Assembly (NCBI RefSeq): GCF_003144245.1
Contig: NW_020289975.1
Location: forward strand, 434,001-498,000
DNA from: Jaminaea rosea
Lineage: Eukaryota > Basidiomycota > Exobasidiomycetes > Microstromatales
Direction of reading: 5' to 3'
Length of the DNA stretch: 64,000 bases
Position numbers and translations under genes: made by a program. The number at the start of each line of letters is the position of its first letter. The stretch's first letter is position 1. The notes under the pieces were generated by a model. It did not search any database and was not told the origin of the DNA. It worked only from the letters and a program-made list of their open reading frames with translations. Below, piece after piece: positions 40,978-50,933 of the stretch.

Positions 40978-41716
40978 GGCGGCTAGAGCGCTACGATCGA
41001 CTCCAACAATCCTTGTACTATTACAGCGCCTCGATGCAATTGAACAATCTCATGACTCCAGCTGCGCTTGCGATGTGGAGAGGGCCGTGCATTCGCGCGA
41101 GCGTGGGTGCGAGCATGCTGGCATCGACCAACAAGTGATGCGCTGTATCGAGTTCGCCGTCCATCGCAGGCTGAGATTGAGCTTTTGTGGTGGCGACTCG
41201 GTTGGCTCTTCTTCGCAGGCGCCCCGGTTGGCTCTTCTTCGCACGCGCCCTCCCTCTCGCCCCCTCATCTTTGCCACCAGCGTGCGTCTCTGCGTTGGTG
41301 TCTGCGCTGTGAGAGCCAGCCAACACGCCAAGCGACTAAAATTTGGACTCCCTCTGCCCTTTGACTGTTCGTGGGGCGCGACGGCGTTCGCAGGCGTCCT
41401 CCTCCGCGGGGACACACGGACGCCGACGTGGATGGGCACTGAGGCAGAGCGAGCCTTGGTGCGTGGCCTGTGGCCTGGCCTGGACTCACTCGGCGCCTTG
41501 ACGGACTTGGCCCACGCTCTCTTTTGAAAGCAGCGCAAGAACAAGATCAACGACCTTGAAAAGCCAAAACGGGCGCATCAATCCTTCTTACCTACCTCCC
41601 CACTACCATTCACCCAGGCACCGTTCCCCCCCCTGATCCGCGGCTTTGCTCCCCCAAATTCCTCTTCCCTTGTTCTCCCTCGTCCCGCTTCGTGTCACCT
41701 TCCTTAGAGCATAAGG
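40978..41716. other. Intergenic: TOR 3' region and desaturase promoter
   Basis: 739 bp. It contains a 26-bp tandem duplication at 41200-41243 and GC-rich stretches. A 150-codon open frame on the plus strand (41075-41527) lacks an ATG start and looks like chance. Pyrimidine-rich leader sequence precedes the next ATG. Confidence 0.5.
41200..41243. repeat. 26-bp tandem duplication (1.7 copies)
   Basis: GGTTGGCTCTTCTTCGCA occurs twice (41200-41217 and 41226-41243), the copies offset by exactly 26 bp and identical over 18 bp. Read directly. Confidence 0.9.
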
Positions 41717-43308
41717 ATGTCGTCGTCTGCTGTCGCACCTTCGGCCTCTGAGGCTATCCCACGCAAGTCGAGCACAACCGCTTCGTCCAACAAGAGTGAT
41801 TTCCCGACCGCCGACGTCCGCTATTCGACGAGACAGGCGAAGGCATACAAGAAGGAGGACCTGCAGCAATTCAACGTCCCTGAGCTCACGATCAAGGACC
41901 TTCTCACCGCCATCCCCAAGCACTGCTTCGAGCGTTCGACTAGCAAGTCGTTCATCCACCTCCTCGGAGACTTTGTCATCGTAGCGGCTCTTGGCTATGC
42001 TGCCACTTGGATCAACCCGACGATCGCTTCGACCAACTGGGAGGCTTCCCCTCTCACTCCTTACATCTCAGCCTCGGTCCAGGCCAGCGCCGCCAAGACT
42101 GTAGGATGGGCTTCTTACTGGTGGTGGCAGGGTCTTGCCATGACTGGCATTTGGGTCGTCGCCCATGAGTGGTGAGTTGTCTGACGAGGCTGGGTCTGCA
42201 AATCAATTCTTGTCTCGCATGATGTACTCACCTGTTTCACCCCTCACCTCGCTCTCCTCGCAGTGGCCACCAAGCCTTCTCGCCTTCCAAGACTATCAAC
42301 AACACCGTCGGCTGGGTCCTTCACTCGGCTCTCCTCGTTCCTTACCACTCGTGGCGTATCTCTCACGCTCGTCATCACGCTGCTACCGGTCACTTGACTC
42401 GTGATGAGGTCTTCGTCCCCAAGACGCGTGCTCAGAAGGGCCTGCTCCCTCTGCGTCCCGCTGAGACTTCTCAGTCGGACGCCGAGGACGAGCAAAACGT
42501 CAACGAGGCACTTCAGGGCTCGCAGAAGGAGCAGGAGATTGCCAATGCACCTGCTCAACCGCCTATTGAGGAAGAGACGTGGGGCGAGTTCCTCGCCGAG
42601 CTCTTCGAGGACGCTCCCGCGTACGCCTTCATCTATCTCCTCGTTCAGCAGCTCTTTGGCTGGCCCATGTACCTGCTCAAGAACTCGTCTGGTCAGCTCC
42701 ACTACCCCAAGGGCACCAACCACTTCAACCCCGAGTCCATCATCTTCGACAAGCGTCACCGCAGCCAGATCATCGTCTCTGACATCGGCATCGCTCTCAC
42801 CATTGGCGCCCTCGCCCTCGCTGCCCACATGACCTCGTTCCGCGACGTCATTGCCTACTACGGTATCCCCTACATCTGCGTCAACCACTGGCTGGTCATG
42901 ATCACCTTCCTCCAGCACACCGACCCCATCCTTCCTCACTACAGCGCCGACGCCTGGACTTTCCCTCGTGGCGCCCTCTGCACCATCGACCGCAAGTGGC
43001 TCGGCCCTATCATCGGCCCCTACCTCCTCCACGGCATTGCCGAGACGCACGTTGCGCATCACATCAGTTCCAAGATCCCTCACTATAACGCATGGGAGGC
43101 CACTGAGGCTCTCAAGCAGAGGCTCGGCGAGCACTACCACTGCGCAGAGGAGAACGTGTTTGTCTCCCTGTGGAAGACGGTGCGCAAGTGCAGGTTCATT
43201 GACGAGAACGACAAGGTCGCCTTCTACCGTGATGCGCACGGCGTGCCTACGAGGGTAGCCAAGGATGTCGACGGTGGGTCGGACTCAGGGTTGGCTCTGT
43301 CCGAGTAA
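41717..43308 (+). CDS. FAD2: Delta-12 fatty acid desaturase (oleate to linoleate)
   Basis: An ER membrane-bound di-iron desaturase that makes linoleic from oleic acid. Exons 41717-42171 and 42264-43308 join to 499 residues. The three histidine boxes are HECGH (residues 150-154), HARHH (from 186) and HVAHH (from 414). The single 92-bp intron cuts inside the Cys codon of box 1, so neither exon alone shows the box. Hydrophobic pairs of helices flank the boxes (GDFVIVAALGYAATW, GWASYWWWQGLAMTGIWVVA, later SDIGIALTIGALALAAHM). An acidic/Gln stretch of about 45 residues lies after box 2 (residues about 212-258), longer than in plant FAD2. Ascomycete delta-12 and omega-3 enzymes are close relatives, so the regioselectivity is an inference. 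Confidence 0.92.
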
Positions 43309-44652
43309 GCGCCTCAAGGTCGAGCGGTCAATTGGTGGTCGTCCGAGGCTACACACGCATATAGAGTACGATGTCCCCTCTTCATCCATCACTCTCCCTT
43401 GCTCCTGCTTCCCTCAGGAAGCTGTTTCTTCGCATCACTCTCCACTCGTCCAACCGATTTCGTGCACTCACTTCTCTACTCTAGAATGTCTGCTCATCAC
43501 AATAAAGATATGCTCTTCATTGCCCAGCACCGCCTCAGACGGCACAGCCTGACGCAAAGTAGCACATCTCGTCCCCCTCGCCGTCATCACCGCTGCTCAA
43601 TCCCTTTCTTTCCCCTCGATTGCTCTCCTCCATCGTCGGTCAGTCGCCGCGTCGACTTTAGCCTCGGTCTCTGGCAGCGCCGCCAAACTCCAAGTCTCGA
43701 GCCCGCCTCGTGGCAAGCAAGCCCTCGCCTGAGTCTCGCCTCCTGGTTCGACGCCGCGCTTGCGGAGGCGGCTATGGGCTGCGCTCTGGCCCTTGCCTGG
43801 CGCGCTCGCCCTGCTTGCCCTCTAAGCCCGCCCGCCCGCTAGCTGCCGTCGTCAGTCTCCGCCAATTGGCTGCTCAGAGGTGCTCTACGGACTCGCGACG
43901 CCAGCTTGTTTGCTCCCGGGCAGCCCTCTGTTTCACTTCACCCTCATTCGTCGTCTCGAACGAGACGCGCGCTGTTGCTGCTGCTACATTTTCTTCTTCG
44001 CCCTTTCACCTTTGATCCACCTCCATCATCATCCTCGACAATTCGCTGCAGCGAAGACAGACGGCGACGAGTTGCCGTCTGAAGATTCACCGCGCCAACC
44101 CGCGCTCACAGCCCCGCACGCCCACTGCACAAGACACTTGAGCAAAACCCTCCTTGGATATCGACGCCCCTCGCCCTCTCCCCTCATTGCCGCCACCATG
44201 CTCGAGGCTCTCTAGGCTCCAGCGCGAGCGTGCGCCTCCTATCTGCATCAGCTATACCATCGAATTCGTCAACACTTCATCATCATCATCTCGGTCGCCG
44301 GTGCAGCTCCGGTAGAGATCCATCCAAGCTCTACTGCCTTCGCTCTCTCTTCGCCGACTCAGAGGTAGCGTTCCCTTCCACTTCTACTTGCGGACAGCAA
44401 CCTCTTGTCTCCTGCTTCGCTTCCTAGCGCCACCTTACACAACGAGCGCCGGCCGCTCTCTCGAGGCCCTTCGACCCCGTGTCCGCGGCGCGGTAACCTG
44501 TACAACCGCTTGTCGCCACTTCTCAATCTCGTCCCTACTATTCCGGCTCGGTGACGGCTCGCTTAGCAGCAAGCCACTCGATCACCAGTTGCACCACGAG
44601 TATCGCTCGAGCATCCTCCTCTCCGAACCTACAGCCGCGCGCATCCGCAACC
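43309..44652. other. Long gene-free interval upstream of Ser-rich gene
   Basis: 1.34 kb, strongly C/T-rich on the plus strand (many TCTCC, CCTCGCC and CATCATC patches), as expected of a long basidiomycete leader and promoter. Open stretches such as 43399-43842 are composition artefacts with no family signature. I see no RNA gene. Confidence 0.5.
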
Positions 44653-47499
44653 ATGCTCGCTCTCCATCAGCATACAGACAAGTCTTCGGCGTCGTCCTCC
44701 TCTTCTTCCATTGAGTCGCTGGAGGACGACCTCGACTGTGACGTCGAGCCGCCAGAGAACGAAGCAGAACCCATTGACATCCCTCGCCCAGCAACCTGCT
44801 TACGCCCACCATGCCTTAAGAGGACCGGCTCCAGCCCTTCTCAGGGCTCACCCCTCATGCAGGGTGCGTCTTCTCCGCCTGCCATGTCATGGTCGCCGCC
44901 CCCCTCGTCTTCCTCCGGTCGATCTGTCTCCTCACCAACACCTTCGACTGCGCAAGTCTATTCCTACTCCTTCTCCACACCCCGCTGCTTCTCTGCCACC
45001 AACAGCGGCACAGCCACACCGCGCCACGTCCACTTCGATGCCGACCCGCCAGAGGCATTTGATACCCACTCGGCGCAAGATTACGACCGCTCGCAGATTG
45101 AATGCACGCAAGGTGGATCCGAATTTGACCTGAGGCTGCCGTCAAAGTGCAAGAGGTACAATGGCGACGGAGAGGAGGAGATCTCAGAAGCAGAGGATGA
45201 CGAGGATGAGGGAGCATTCTCTGAGACTGGATCGGCTACTTCGAACTCGTCCTTTGGTCGATCGCCCCCCCTCGGCGTCCACGGCAGCACGGGTTGGGCT
45301 TGCCTCAAGAGGGGCTCTGTCATTGGCGGTCTCTCCTCGCGAGGTAACAACTCGACTGATCCGTCATCGACGTTGACCACTGGCGCGAGCGAGCTCAGCA
45401 GCCTCCCCTCACGAGGCCTGCGCACAGTCGGCGCCCTCTCTGGTCGGGGCATCCTCAGCTGCACAGCCGCACCACCGTCCCTCTTCGACGAACGCAGCGG
45501 TAAGCTCGGCTCAGTCGACGACAGCAGCGGCGACGATCGCACCAAAACTCCCAGTAGCAACAACAGTGTCAGTCAACAGTCGTCCACATCAGACGTGGAT
45601 GAAGACGACGGTGGAGCTGCAGCCTTCGAAGCAGCCGTCCTGGCTCGCCACTCCACCAAGTCACCAGATGCCACGCCCAAGCCTAGTCCCAGTATTGTGC
45701 CGCGATGGGCAAGATGTACGGACTACTTTGCCGAGCCTGCCGCCGAGGATCACGAGGTGAAGCCTGCAACAATGAGTCTCTCAGCTGTTGAAGCGTCTCC
45801 TGAAGCGCGCAGCCTCGAAGGAGCTTCGAGGGACGCTGAGGTCCACGACGGTCGACGCTCGCCGCCGTCAAGCGAGTCGTCTTCACGAGGCGGAGATGCA
45901 TCTGCAAGTACCTCTGTAGAACACACGCCCAGGATGAGCCCATCTTCCTCCGCCGCTCTGTCTCCCCTGCTCGTCGACACGGTGCGAGACGGCAGCCCTC
46001 CTGCGGCAACCAGGATCGACATCGATCCCGGCCCTGCATCCTCTTCATCACCACTCGTCGACACGCTCGCCGCGACGCCTGCTCCAGCCAACGAAACTAT
46101 GTCACGGCGCCCTTCTCTGAACCGCCCACAAGCCTTTTCGGGCGTTTCGGCAGCGGAAACGAACTCCGTGACCGTCGCTAGCGCTCCCCTCGACGCCCAG
46201 CATGACAGCGCCTCATCCGCCTCCCCCATATCAAGCCGCTGCTCCAGCGTAGAGCCTACCTACCACCCGCAGCTCTGGAGTAGTAGCAGCTGCGGCGAAA
46301 CAATCAGCGACGAGGGAGCAACGACGCCGAGCAGCAACAGCAGCACCACCAATATCAACAGCCCAAGCGCATTTGCTGTCACACAGGGCGGAGAGTGGTC
46401 TAGCTGTACGTCTCCAGATGTCGGGCCCGTGAAGACTGTCGTTGCAGTGACGGGGCAAGAGCAGGGGAATGCTGTGGATAAGACACCAATGCTCCAGCAC
46501 CACAGCTCAAGTCAAGCGGCACAGGGGCTGCATCCTAACGAGGACGAGGCCGACAGCGCCGGATCCCCATCGCAAGAGTCCGATCCGTCCACTATCACTC
46601 AACAGCATCACTTCGCCGACAACCTCACAGTGGACAGCGACGTCTCGTCAACCACCCTTCCAACCTCACCTTACTCCCACTCGCACGGCGTCCCCGTCCT
46701 GAGCAAAGCCATCTCCCGCATGCAAATGCTTCAGCGGACAGACAGCAGCACGAGCAGCCGTTCGGATCATTCTCCTCTTGCTGGCACCTCGTCCGCAGAC
46801 GAGGAAGCCGTCGCAAGCCATGATGACGAGCTTGGTCTTCCTGCAACAAGCCATCGAAAGTACAGAAGCGAGTCAGCGAGCGCTAGCGGAAGCCGTACGA
46901 GTAGCAGGAAATGCTCGGCCACGTCGTCGACTTCATCGTCGCGACGCCCATCGTCGTCTTCTTCCCCCGCTGCCACTGCGGCAGCAGCAGCACGCAAGGC
47001 CCGCTTTTGGGGCAGTGAGACGGACGCCTCCTCCCCACGCATCAGGCAGTGGGGTTCCGTGGCTATGGAGGCAAGCAGTAGCGCGGATAGCGCAATGAGC
47101 GCTAGCGGCAGTCGAAGCGCGAGTGGAAGCGGGACCGGCAGTGGGGGTTTGTGTAGCCCTTCCTACGAGGCGGCACCGACAATGCACGACGAAGAGGACA
47201 CACTCGGTTCTTCAGGGTTCGGACGTCGTGCCGCCTCCACCTCTTCCTCGTCAGACGACAAGAAGGAAAGGCGTCGCAAGTCATCCTCCTCTTCGCGTTC
47301 GCGCAAAGAAAGGGAGCGTGAACGAGCAGAAGCCTGCTCACTAGCAGACGATGAGGACGCGGGTTCCTTCTTCCCTCGCAGCACCACAAGCAGGGGAAGC
47401 AGTCGAGGTCGCAAAGCCACTGCGGGCGCTTCGCTGGGCTCATCGTCAAGCTTTTCATCCAGCGCATTTGAGGACGAGGGAGCTTTGGGAGGATTTTGA
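44653..47499 (+). CDS. Large Ser-rich disordered protein, unknown function
   Basis: Single exon, 948 residues; the ATG at 44653 is the first true ATG of the frame (upstream only GTG). Composition is dominated by Ser, with long Ser runs, Asp/Glu patches and a Lys/Arg-Ser tail (KKERRRKSSSSSRSRKERERER). A short, non-random N-terminal block, TPRHVHFDADPPEAFDTHSAQDYDRSQIEC (44 residues downstream of a CLKRT motif), stands out. RHVHF resembles the RVxF docking motif for protein phosphatase 1, and the following THSxxDYDRS-like segment resembles a short conserved block in uncharacterised fungal proteins that I recall only vaguely. The rest gives no family. It could be a phosphatase regulatory or signalling scaffold, but that is inference. 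It has an unusually long upstream gene-free interval, consistent with complex regulation. Confidence 0.8.
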   Translation: MLALHQHTDKSSASSSSSSIESLEDDLDCDVEPPENEAEPIDIPRPATCLRPPCLKRTGSSPSQGSPLMQGASSPPAMSWSPPPSSSSGRSVSSPTPSTAQVYSYSFSTPRCFSATNSGTATPRHVHFDADPPEAFDTHSAQDYDRSQIECTQGGSEFDLRLPSKCKRYNGDGEEEISEAEDDEDEGAFSETGSATSNSSFGRSPPLGVHGSTGWACLKRGSVIGGLSSRGNNSTDPSSTLTTGASELSSLPSRGLRTVGALSGRGILSCTAAPPSLFDERSGKLGSVDDSSGDDRTKTPSSNNSVSQQSSTSDVDEDDGGAAAFEAAVLARHSTKSPDATPKPSPSIVPRWARCTDYFAEPAAEDHEVKPATMSLSAVEASPEARSLEGASRDAEVHDGRRSPPSSESSSRGGDASASTSVEHTPRMSPSSSAALSPLLVDTVRDGSPPAATRIDIDPGPASSSSPLVDTLAATPAPANETMSRRPSLNRPQAFSGVSAAETNSVTVASAPLDAQHDSASSASPISSRCSSVEPTYHPQLWSSSSCGETISDEGATTPSSNSSTTNINSPSAFAVTQGGEWSSCTSPDVGPVKTVVAVTGQEQGNAVDKTPMLQHHSSSQAAQGLHPNEDEADSAGSPSQESDPSTITQQHHFADNLTVDSDVSSTTLPTSPYSHSHGVPVLSKAISRMQMLQRTDSSTSSRSDHSPLAGTSSADEEAVASHDDELGLPATSHRKYRSESASASGSRTSSRKCSATSSTSSSRRPSSSSSPAATAAAAARKARFWGSETDASSPRIRQWGSVAMEASSSADSAMSASGSRSASGSGTGSGGLCSPSYEAAPTMHDEEDTLGSSGFGRRAASTSSSSDDKKERRRKSSSSSRSRKERERERAEACSLADDEDAGSFFPRSTTSRGSSRGRKATAGASLGSSSSFSSSAFEDEGALGGF

Positions 47500-47616
47500 G
47501 GTAGGGCAAGACGGGGAGGGTGTGGAGACGCGGCGGTTCCTTTTCCTCATCTGTCTGCGCCTTTCCCCTTTTCTCCTTATCGATTCACCCCATTTGTACG
47601 CACGTGCTTGCACGGA

Positions 47617-48144
47617 TTACACACACATCACATCACACACACACACACACACACACAGACAAATCAAGATCGAGCTACAAGACTTCTTTGCAAGATTTGA
47701 CTGGCAAAAGGCGTGATAGAGGCGCGGCTGAGCAGACCCCAGATGCACAAGGCTCAGCCGTCGCGCCCTTTTCCCGTAGCCTGAGACGCACGAGGGGAGG
47801 GCTACTTGATTCAAAGTAGACCCACTGTGTCGCCATAGAACGTCGTCACTGCTCAGTGCTTCGTCGCATCCTTCCTGACCATGCCCTGCTGCGTAATCGA
47901 GTCCCTCGTGTGGGAAAGTGACGCCGCGAGGCGACCGCAGGAGAGGCTGTGATGACCACTCTCTGCCTTTGCTCTGCAGCTCAATCAGTTTGACGGTGAC
48001 ATTTTCCTCGAGGAGGGGCTCGAGGACGTCTCTGATGGCCAGAAGATTGAGAATGAAGAGATCAGAGGGACCGGCAGGAAAAGGAGACTGATCTAGGGGA
48101 GTTGAACCGCTGCGCTGGGCCGCCGCACTGGCAGACGGGGCCAT
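47617..48144 (-). CDS. Possible small protein (doubtful)
   Basis: From ATG 48144 the minus-strand frame is open for 175 codons. The first 65 or so read like real coding sequence (DLFILNLLAIRDVLEPLLEENVTVKLIELQSK, with a mostly G/C third-position bias), the remainder does not and runs into the CA microsatellite. It begins 80 bp after the METTL3-like stop on the same strand. It may be a short gene whose 3' exon I cannot find, part of the METTL3-like transcript's 3'UTR, or chance. No family recognised. Confidence 0.25.
   Translation of the reverse strand: MAPSASAAAQRSGSTPLDQSPFPAGPSDLFILNLLAIRDVLEPLLEENVTVKLIELQSKGREWSSQPLLRSPRGVTFPHEGLDYAAGHGQEGCDEALSSDDVLWRHSGSTLNQVALPSCVSGYGKRARRLSLVHLGSAQPRLYHAFCQSNLAKKSCSSILICLCVCVCVCDVMCV
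47634..47657. repeat. (CA)n dinucleotide microsatellite
   Basis: About twelve CA units, preceded by imperfect CA-rich sequence from 47610; 3' of the Ser-rich gene. Confidence 0.95.
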
Positions 48145-48223
48145 CGGTATCAGGCACGGCGGGTGGGACACATGGCTTTGAGGATGAGGGCAGCACTCTA
48201 TCTGAGGAGTCTGGCGGTCGTCA

Positions 48224-49664
48224 TCATCCTCTTCGGCCGGCTGCTCGTGTGTTGCCAGGCGCGCCCATGCCCCCACGAGCACGATAGGCATCGAGTCGCT
48301 CTTGGAGCTCCGGTTCGTGCTGAGCGAAGAGCGAAGAGGAGAAGAGCAGTCGAGTCAGCATAGAAGATCCTACCCACCAGAGTTGCGACCTGCTTCTCGC
48401 GCGCATACTTACTATCACATCCTCCTTCAACTGATTGCCCACGGTTAACCACCCACTCCTTGCATTATGCCTCCTGCCGAACAACTCCAGCTTCCTCCCT
48501 CCAGGGCACATCCTCTCGATCAGACCGTACACTTCGTCAGGCTTGCGCGATGTGTCGCGCACCTCGGAGACGAGGACGTCAGAGTCGAGGCCTAGGTGGG
48601 CCCAAGCTGGGATGGGGGAAGAAGAGGAGCGGGACTTGGCGCCGATGAGGCAGTGCTCTTTGGTGTGGTTGAGCCAGTGTCCAGTACGGCCGGTGCGGAT
48701 GAGACGCTGCGTCTGGCCCGTCTTGATCCAGACGAGTCTGCGGTGGTAAGGACGGCGGTGACTATGTCAGCATACGCGCTATGTAAAGGTGACGCCCTTC
48801 GTAACAGCTGCTCGCCACTCACTCGTCCACCCTAGCATAACCCCAATGCTCCAGCAATTCTCTACCCAGCTCCATCGCTCTCCCCGTCACCCAGAAGAAG
48901 ATGAAACCTTCGTCCTGGAGCTGCTCGATGGGCATAGCGCGTATATCGGCATCGGTCATTGTGCCGTAGGGGAGGGACATGTGGATGTCGAATGCCGAGT
49001 CCTGGACAATTACGTCGAACTTGCCCAGGACGGTGAGGTCAAAGAGCTTGAGGTCCGCATTGAGGAGTTGAGCTGGATGACGGTGCGAAGACGTGGGCGA
49101 GGAGGGGACAAGCCAGGATTGGAGGCCAGCAGCGCTCAGCGCCTGGCTTGGATGCTGTACAGCCAGCTCAGAAAGGGCGATGGCGTCCCCCTTTGGTGGT
49201 GGTTGAGACCAGTTGGCATTGGACGATTTCCATTCATAAGGAGGAGCAGATGGGTGTACCGTAGGGAGGAAATGCATGTACTTGCACATTTGGAGTCGAT
49301 GGCACCCCGATAGGTAGGAGCAGTGGCCGAAGGCCACGTCTGTCTGCGGGAAGCGAAGGATCTCAAAGTGGATATCGCTGCAGTGCGCGGGATGAGAGGT
49401 GCCTTCGCCCTTGATCTGGGCTTGCTCGCAGTCTTCGAGGGTGAGATGATGGCAGAAGCGCTGATGGGCGTTGTGAGGTGGTTTGTACTGAGGGCAAGCA
49501 AGGGTGGTAAGCGTCAGATGATCAACATTCATCAGCTAGGTAGTGAGAAGCGCACTCACCAGCTTGGCTAGCAGCAGATCCTTTGCAGTGGGCTTGGCAA
49601 GGATATCAGAGTAGATGGCCGCCGTCGCGCACTCATCAGCGTCATTGGCATTGGCGAGGGCCAT
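48224..49664 (-). CDS. METTL3/IME4-like MT-A70 protein with altered catalytic motif
   Basis: METTL3/Ime4 installs N6-methyladenosine on mRNA. Four exons: 49560-49664, 48823-49487, 48413-48737 and 48224-48319, giving 396 residues (METTL3 580). A CCCH zinc-finger-like part comes first (HCSYLSGCHRLQMCKYMH, compare METTL3's second finger). The MT-A70 core follows: MSLPYGTM, GFIFFWVTGRAMELGRE, IRTGRTGHWLNHTKEHC, SRKPDEVYGLIERM, KLELFGRRHN and GNQL are all METTL3-like, including residues known to bind SAM. But the catalytic DPPW is D-S-A-F (48990-49001; residues 198-201). The N-terminal region is also short: only 35 codons precede the zinc-finger part, and no earlier ATG exists in that frame, so an upstream exon could be missing. 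Divergent from IST1. Closest to METTL3, not METTL14 (EPPL) or METTL4. Confidence 0.9.
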
Positions 49665-49895
49665 AGCAGCTGCTGCCACGCTCAATGGTAGTCGTGGTAA
49701 GGGAGCAAACCAAAGTGTTGGTTTGTTGCCCTCGGCTCCCGTCTCGTCTGTCCGCCGCGTCTTGGCGTCGATGCGAATCCATCGGACGAAGGAGACGAGT
49801 GGAGGCACGCGATGCTGTCTGTCTTGCCGCCTTGTCCTCTTCACCAGCACCACCTCTCTCACAATTTCCCTTTCTTCCCACTCATTCGCGCCAGC

Positions 49896-50853
49896 ATGCC
49901 CGCCTGGAATCCAACCCGTACAAAGATACAACTCAAGCTCGCCATTGAGCGGACAAAGATGCTGCAGGAGAAGAAGGAGGCCATAGCAAAGAAGGAACGA
50001 AAGGAGATTTCAGCTCTCATCGCGAGAGGCAAGGAGGAGACGGCTAGGATCAAGACGGAGGGAATCATTGCAGAGGACGTAAGTACAAGACGCAGAGGTA
50101 GTGTAGCCTGCTTCGCCTGCTGACATCGTTTTCACGACGTCGCTTCGACAGATCCACATCGAGCTCCTAGAGATCCTCGAGCTCTACTCCGAGACTCTGC
50201 TAGCCCGCTTCGCCCTCCTCGACCTCCCAGGACGCGAGCCAGACCCGCAGATCAGCGAACCCATCGCAGCCTTGATTCATAGCGCTCCCCGCGTCGAGCT
50301 TCGAGAGCTACACATCCTCAGAGAGATGCTGCTATCCAGGTACAGTCGCGAGTTTGGTCAAGACGCGATAGAGAATAACAAGGGGGTGGCGGGCGCGAGG
50401 GTGACCAGCAGGCTCAAGGTCTCGACGCCTAGCCCGGAGTTGGTGGATCTGTATATCAGTGAGATCTGTAAGGCGTACGACGTCAAGTTCGAGTCGCCTC
50501 ACCTCAAGGCGGGCGAGAGTGACAAGGAGGAGCAGGATGCGGTAGAGGAGGCTACATCCTCAGCGGCGGCGGCGGCCGCAGCCAACGGCGAGACAGCATC
50601 AGCGACGTCAGCAAATGGTGGGTTACCACCACCGGCAGCTGAGCCTACCCTCGACCCGAAAGCAGGCCCCGCTACACGCTCCGATGCATTGACGTCGAAA
50701 GCAGTGGGGAATACCGTGCCAAAGGAGGCCGCAGATAGCAGTATGGCGAACAAAACGTTAGGTACAAAGAAGGAGGTACCGTCGGGGGCAAGTAAGGAGC
50801 AGAAGGACTACGACGATCTCGAGGCACGATTTGCTGCATTGAAAAAGAGGTAA
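49896..50853 (+). CDS. IST1: IST1-like regulator of ESCRT-III / Vps4
   Basis: Ist1 is an ESCRT-III-related protein that binds Vps4 and Did2 and tunes multivesicular body sorting. Exons 49896-50078 and 50152-50853 join to 294 residues (73-bp intron, phase 0). The basic N-terminal helices (KIQLKLAIERTKMLQEKKEAIAKKERKEI.., ARIKTEGIIAEDIHIELLEILELYSETLLAR) are the IST1 core. SRYSREFGQDAIENN and SRLKVSTPSPELVDLYISEICKAYDV continue it. An Ala/Pro-rich linker leads to a C-terminal MIM1-type helix, DLEARFAALKKR, matching the consensus for binding the Vps4 MIT domain. Complete and ordinary. The ATG 49896 is 231 bp from the divergent METTL3-like start. Confidence 0.95.
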
Positions 50854-50933
50854 TACCGCGGCCCAGTATACAAATGAAAAGCTCTCCACGTCATTGAATA
50901 ACAGACTGTCTGACAGTCGCGCACTAAGCCCGA

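Larger units (their letters stand above)
47500..48223. other. Convergent interval with CA repeat and possible small ORF
   Basis: 724 bp between the Ser-rich gene's stop and the METTL3-like stop. It holds the CA dinucleotide repeat and an ATG-initiated minus-strand open frame (listed separately at low confidence). Confidence 0.4.

Noticed and set aside
41075-41527. 150-codon plus-strand open frame between TOR and the desaturase
   Set aside because: Starts with GTG only, spans the 26-bp tandem repeat and has no family features; probably a chance open frame in GC-rich DNA.
43399-43842. Open frame of 147 codons upstream of the Ser-rich gene
   Set aside because: Translation is Ser/Pro/Arg/Leu-rich from pyrimidine-rich DNA, starts at a non-ATG codon and has no ordered region.
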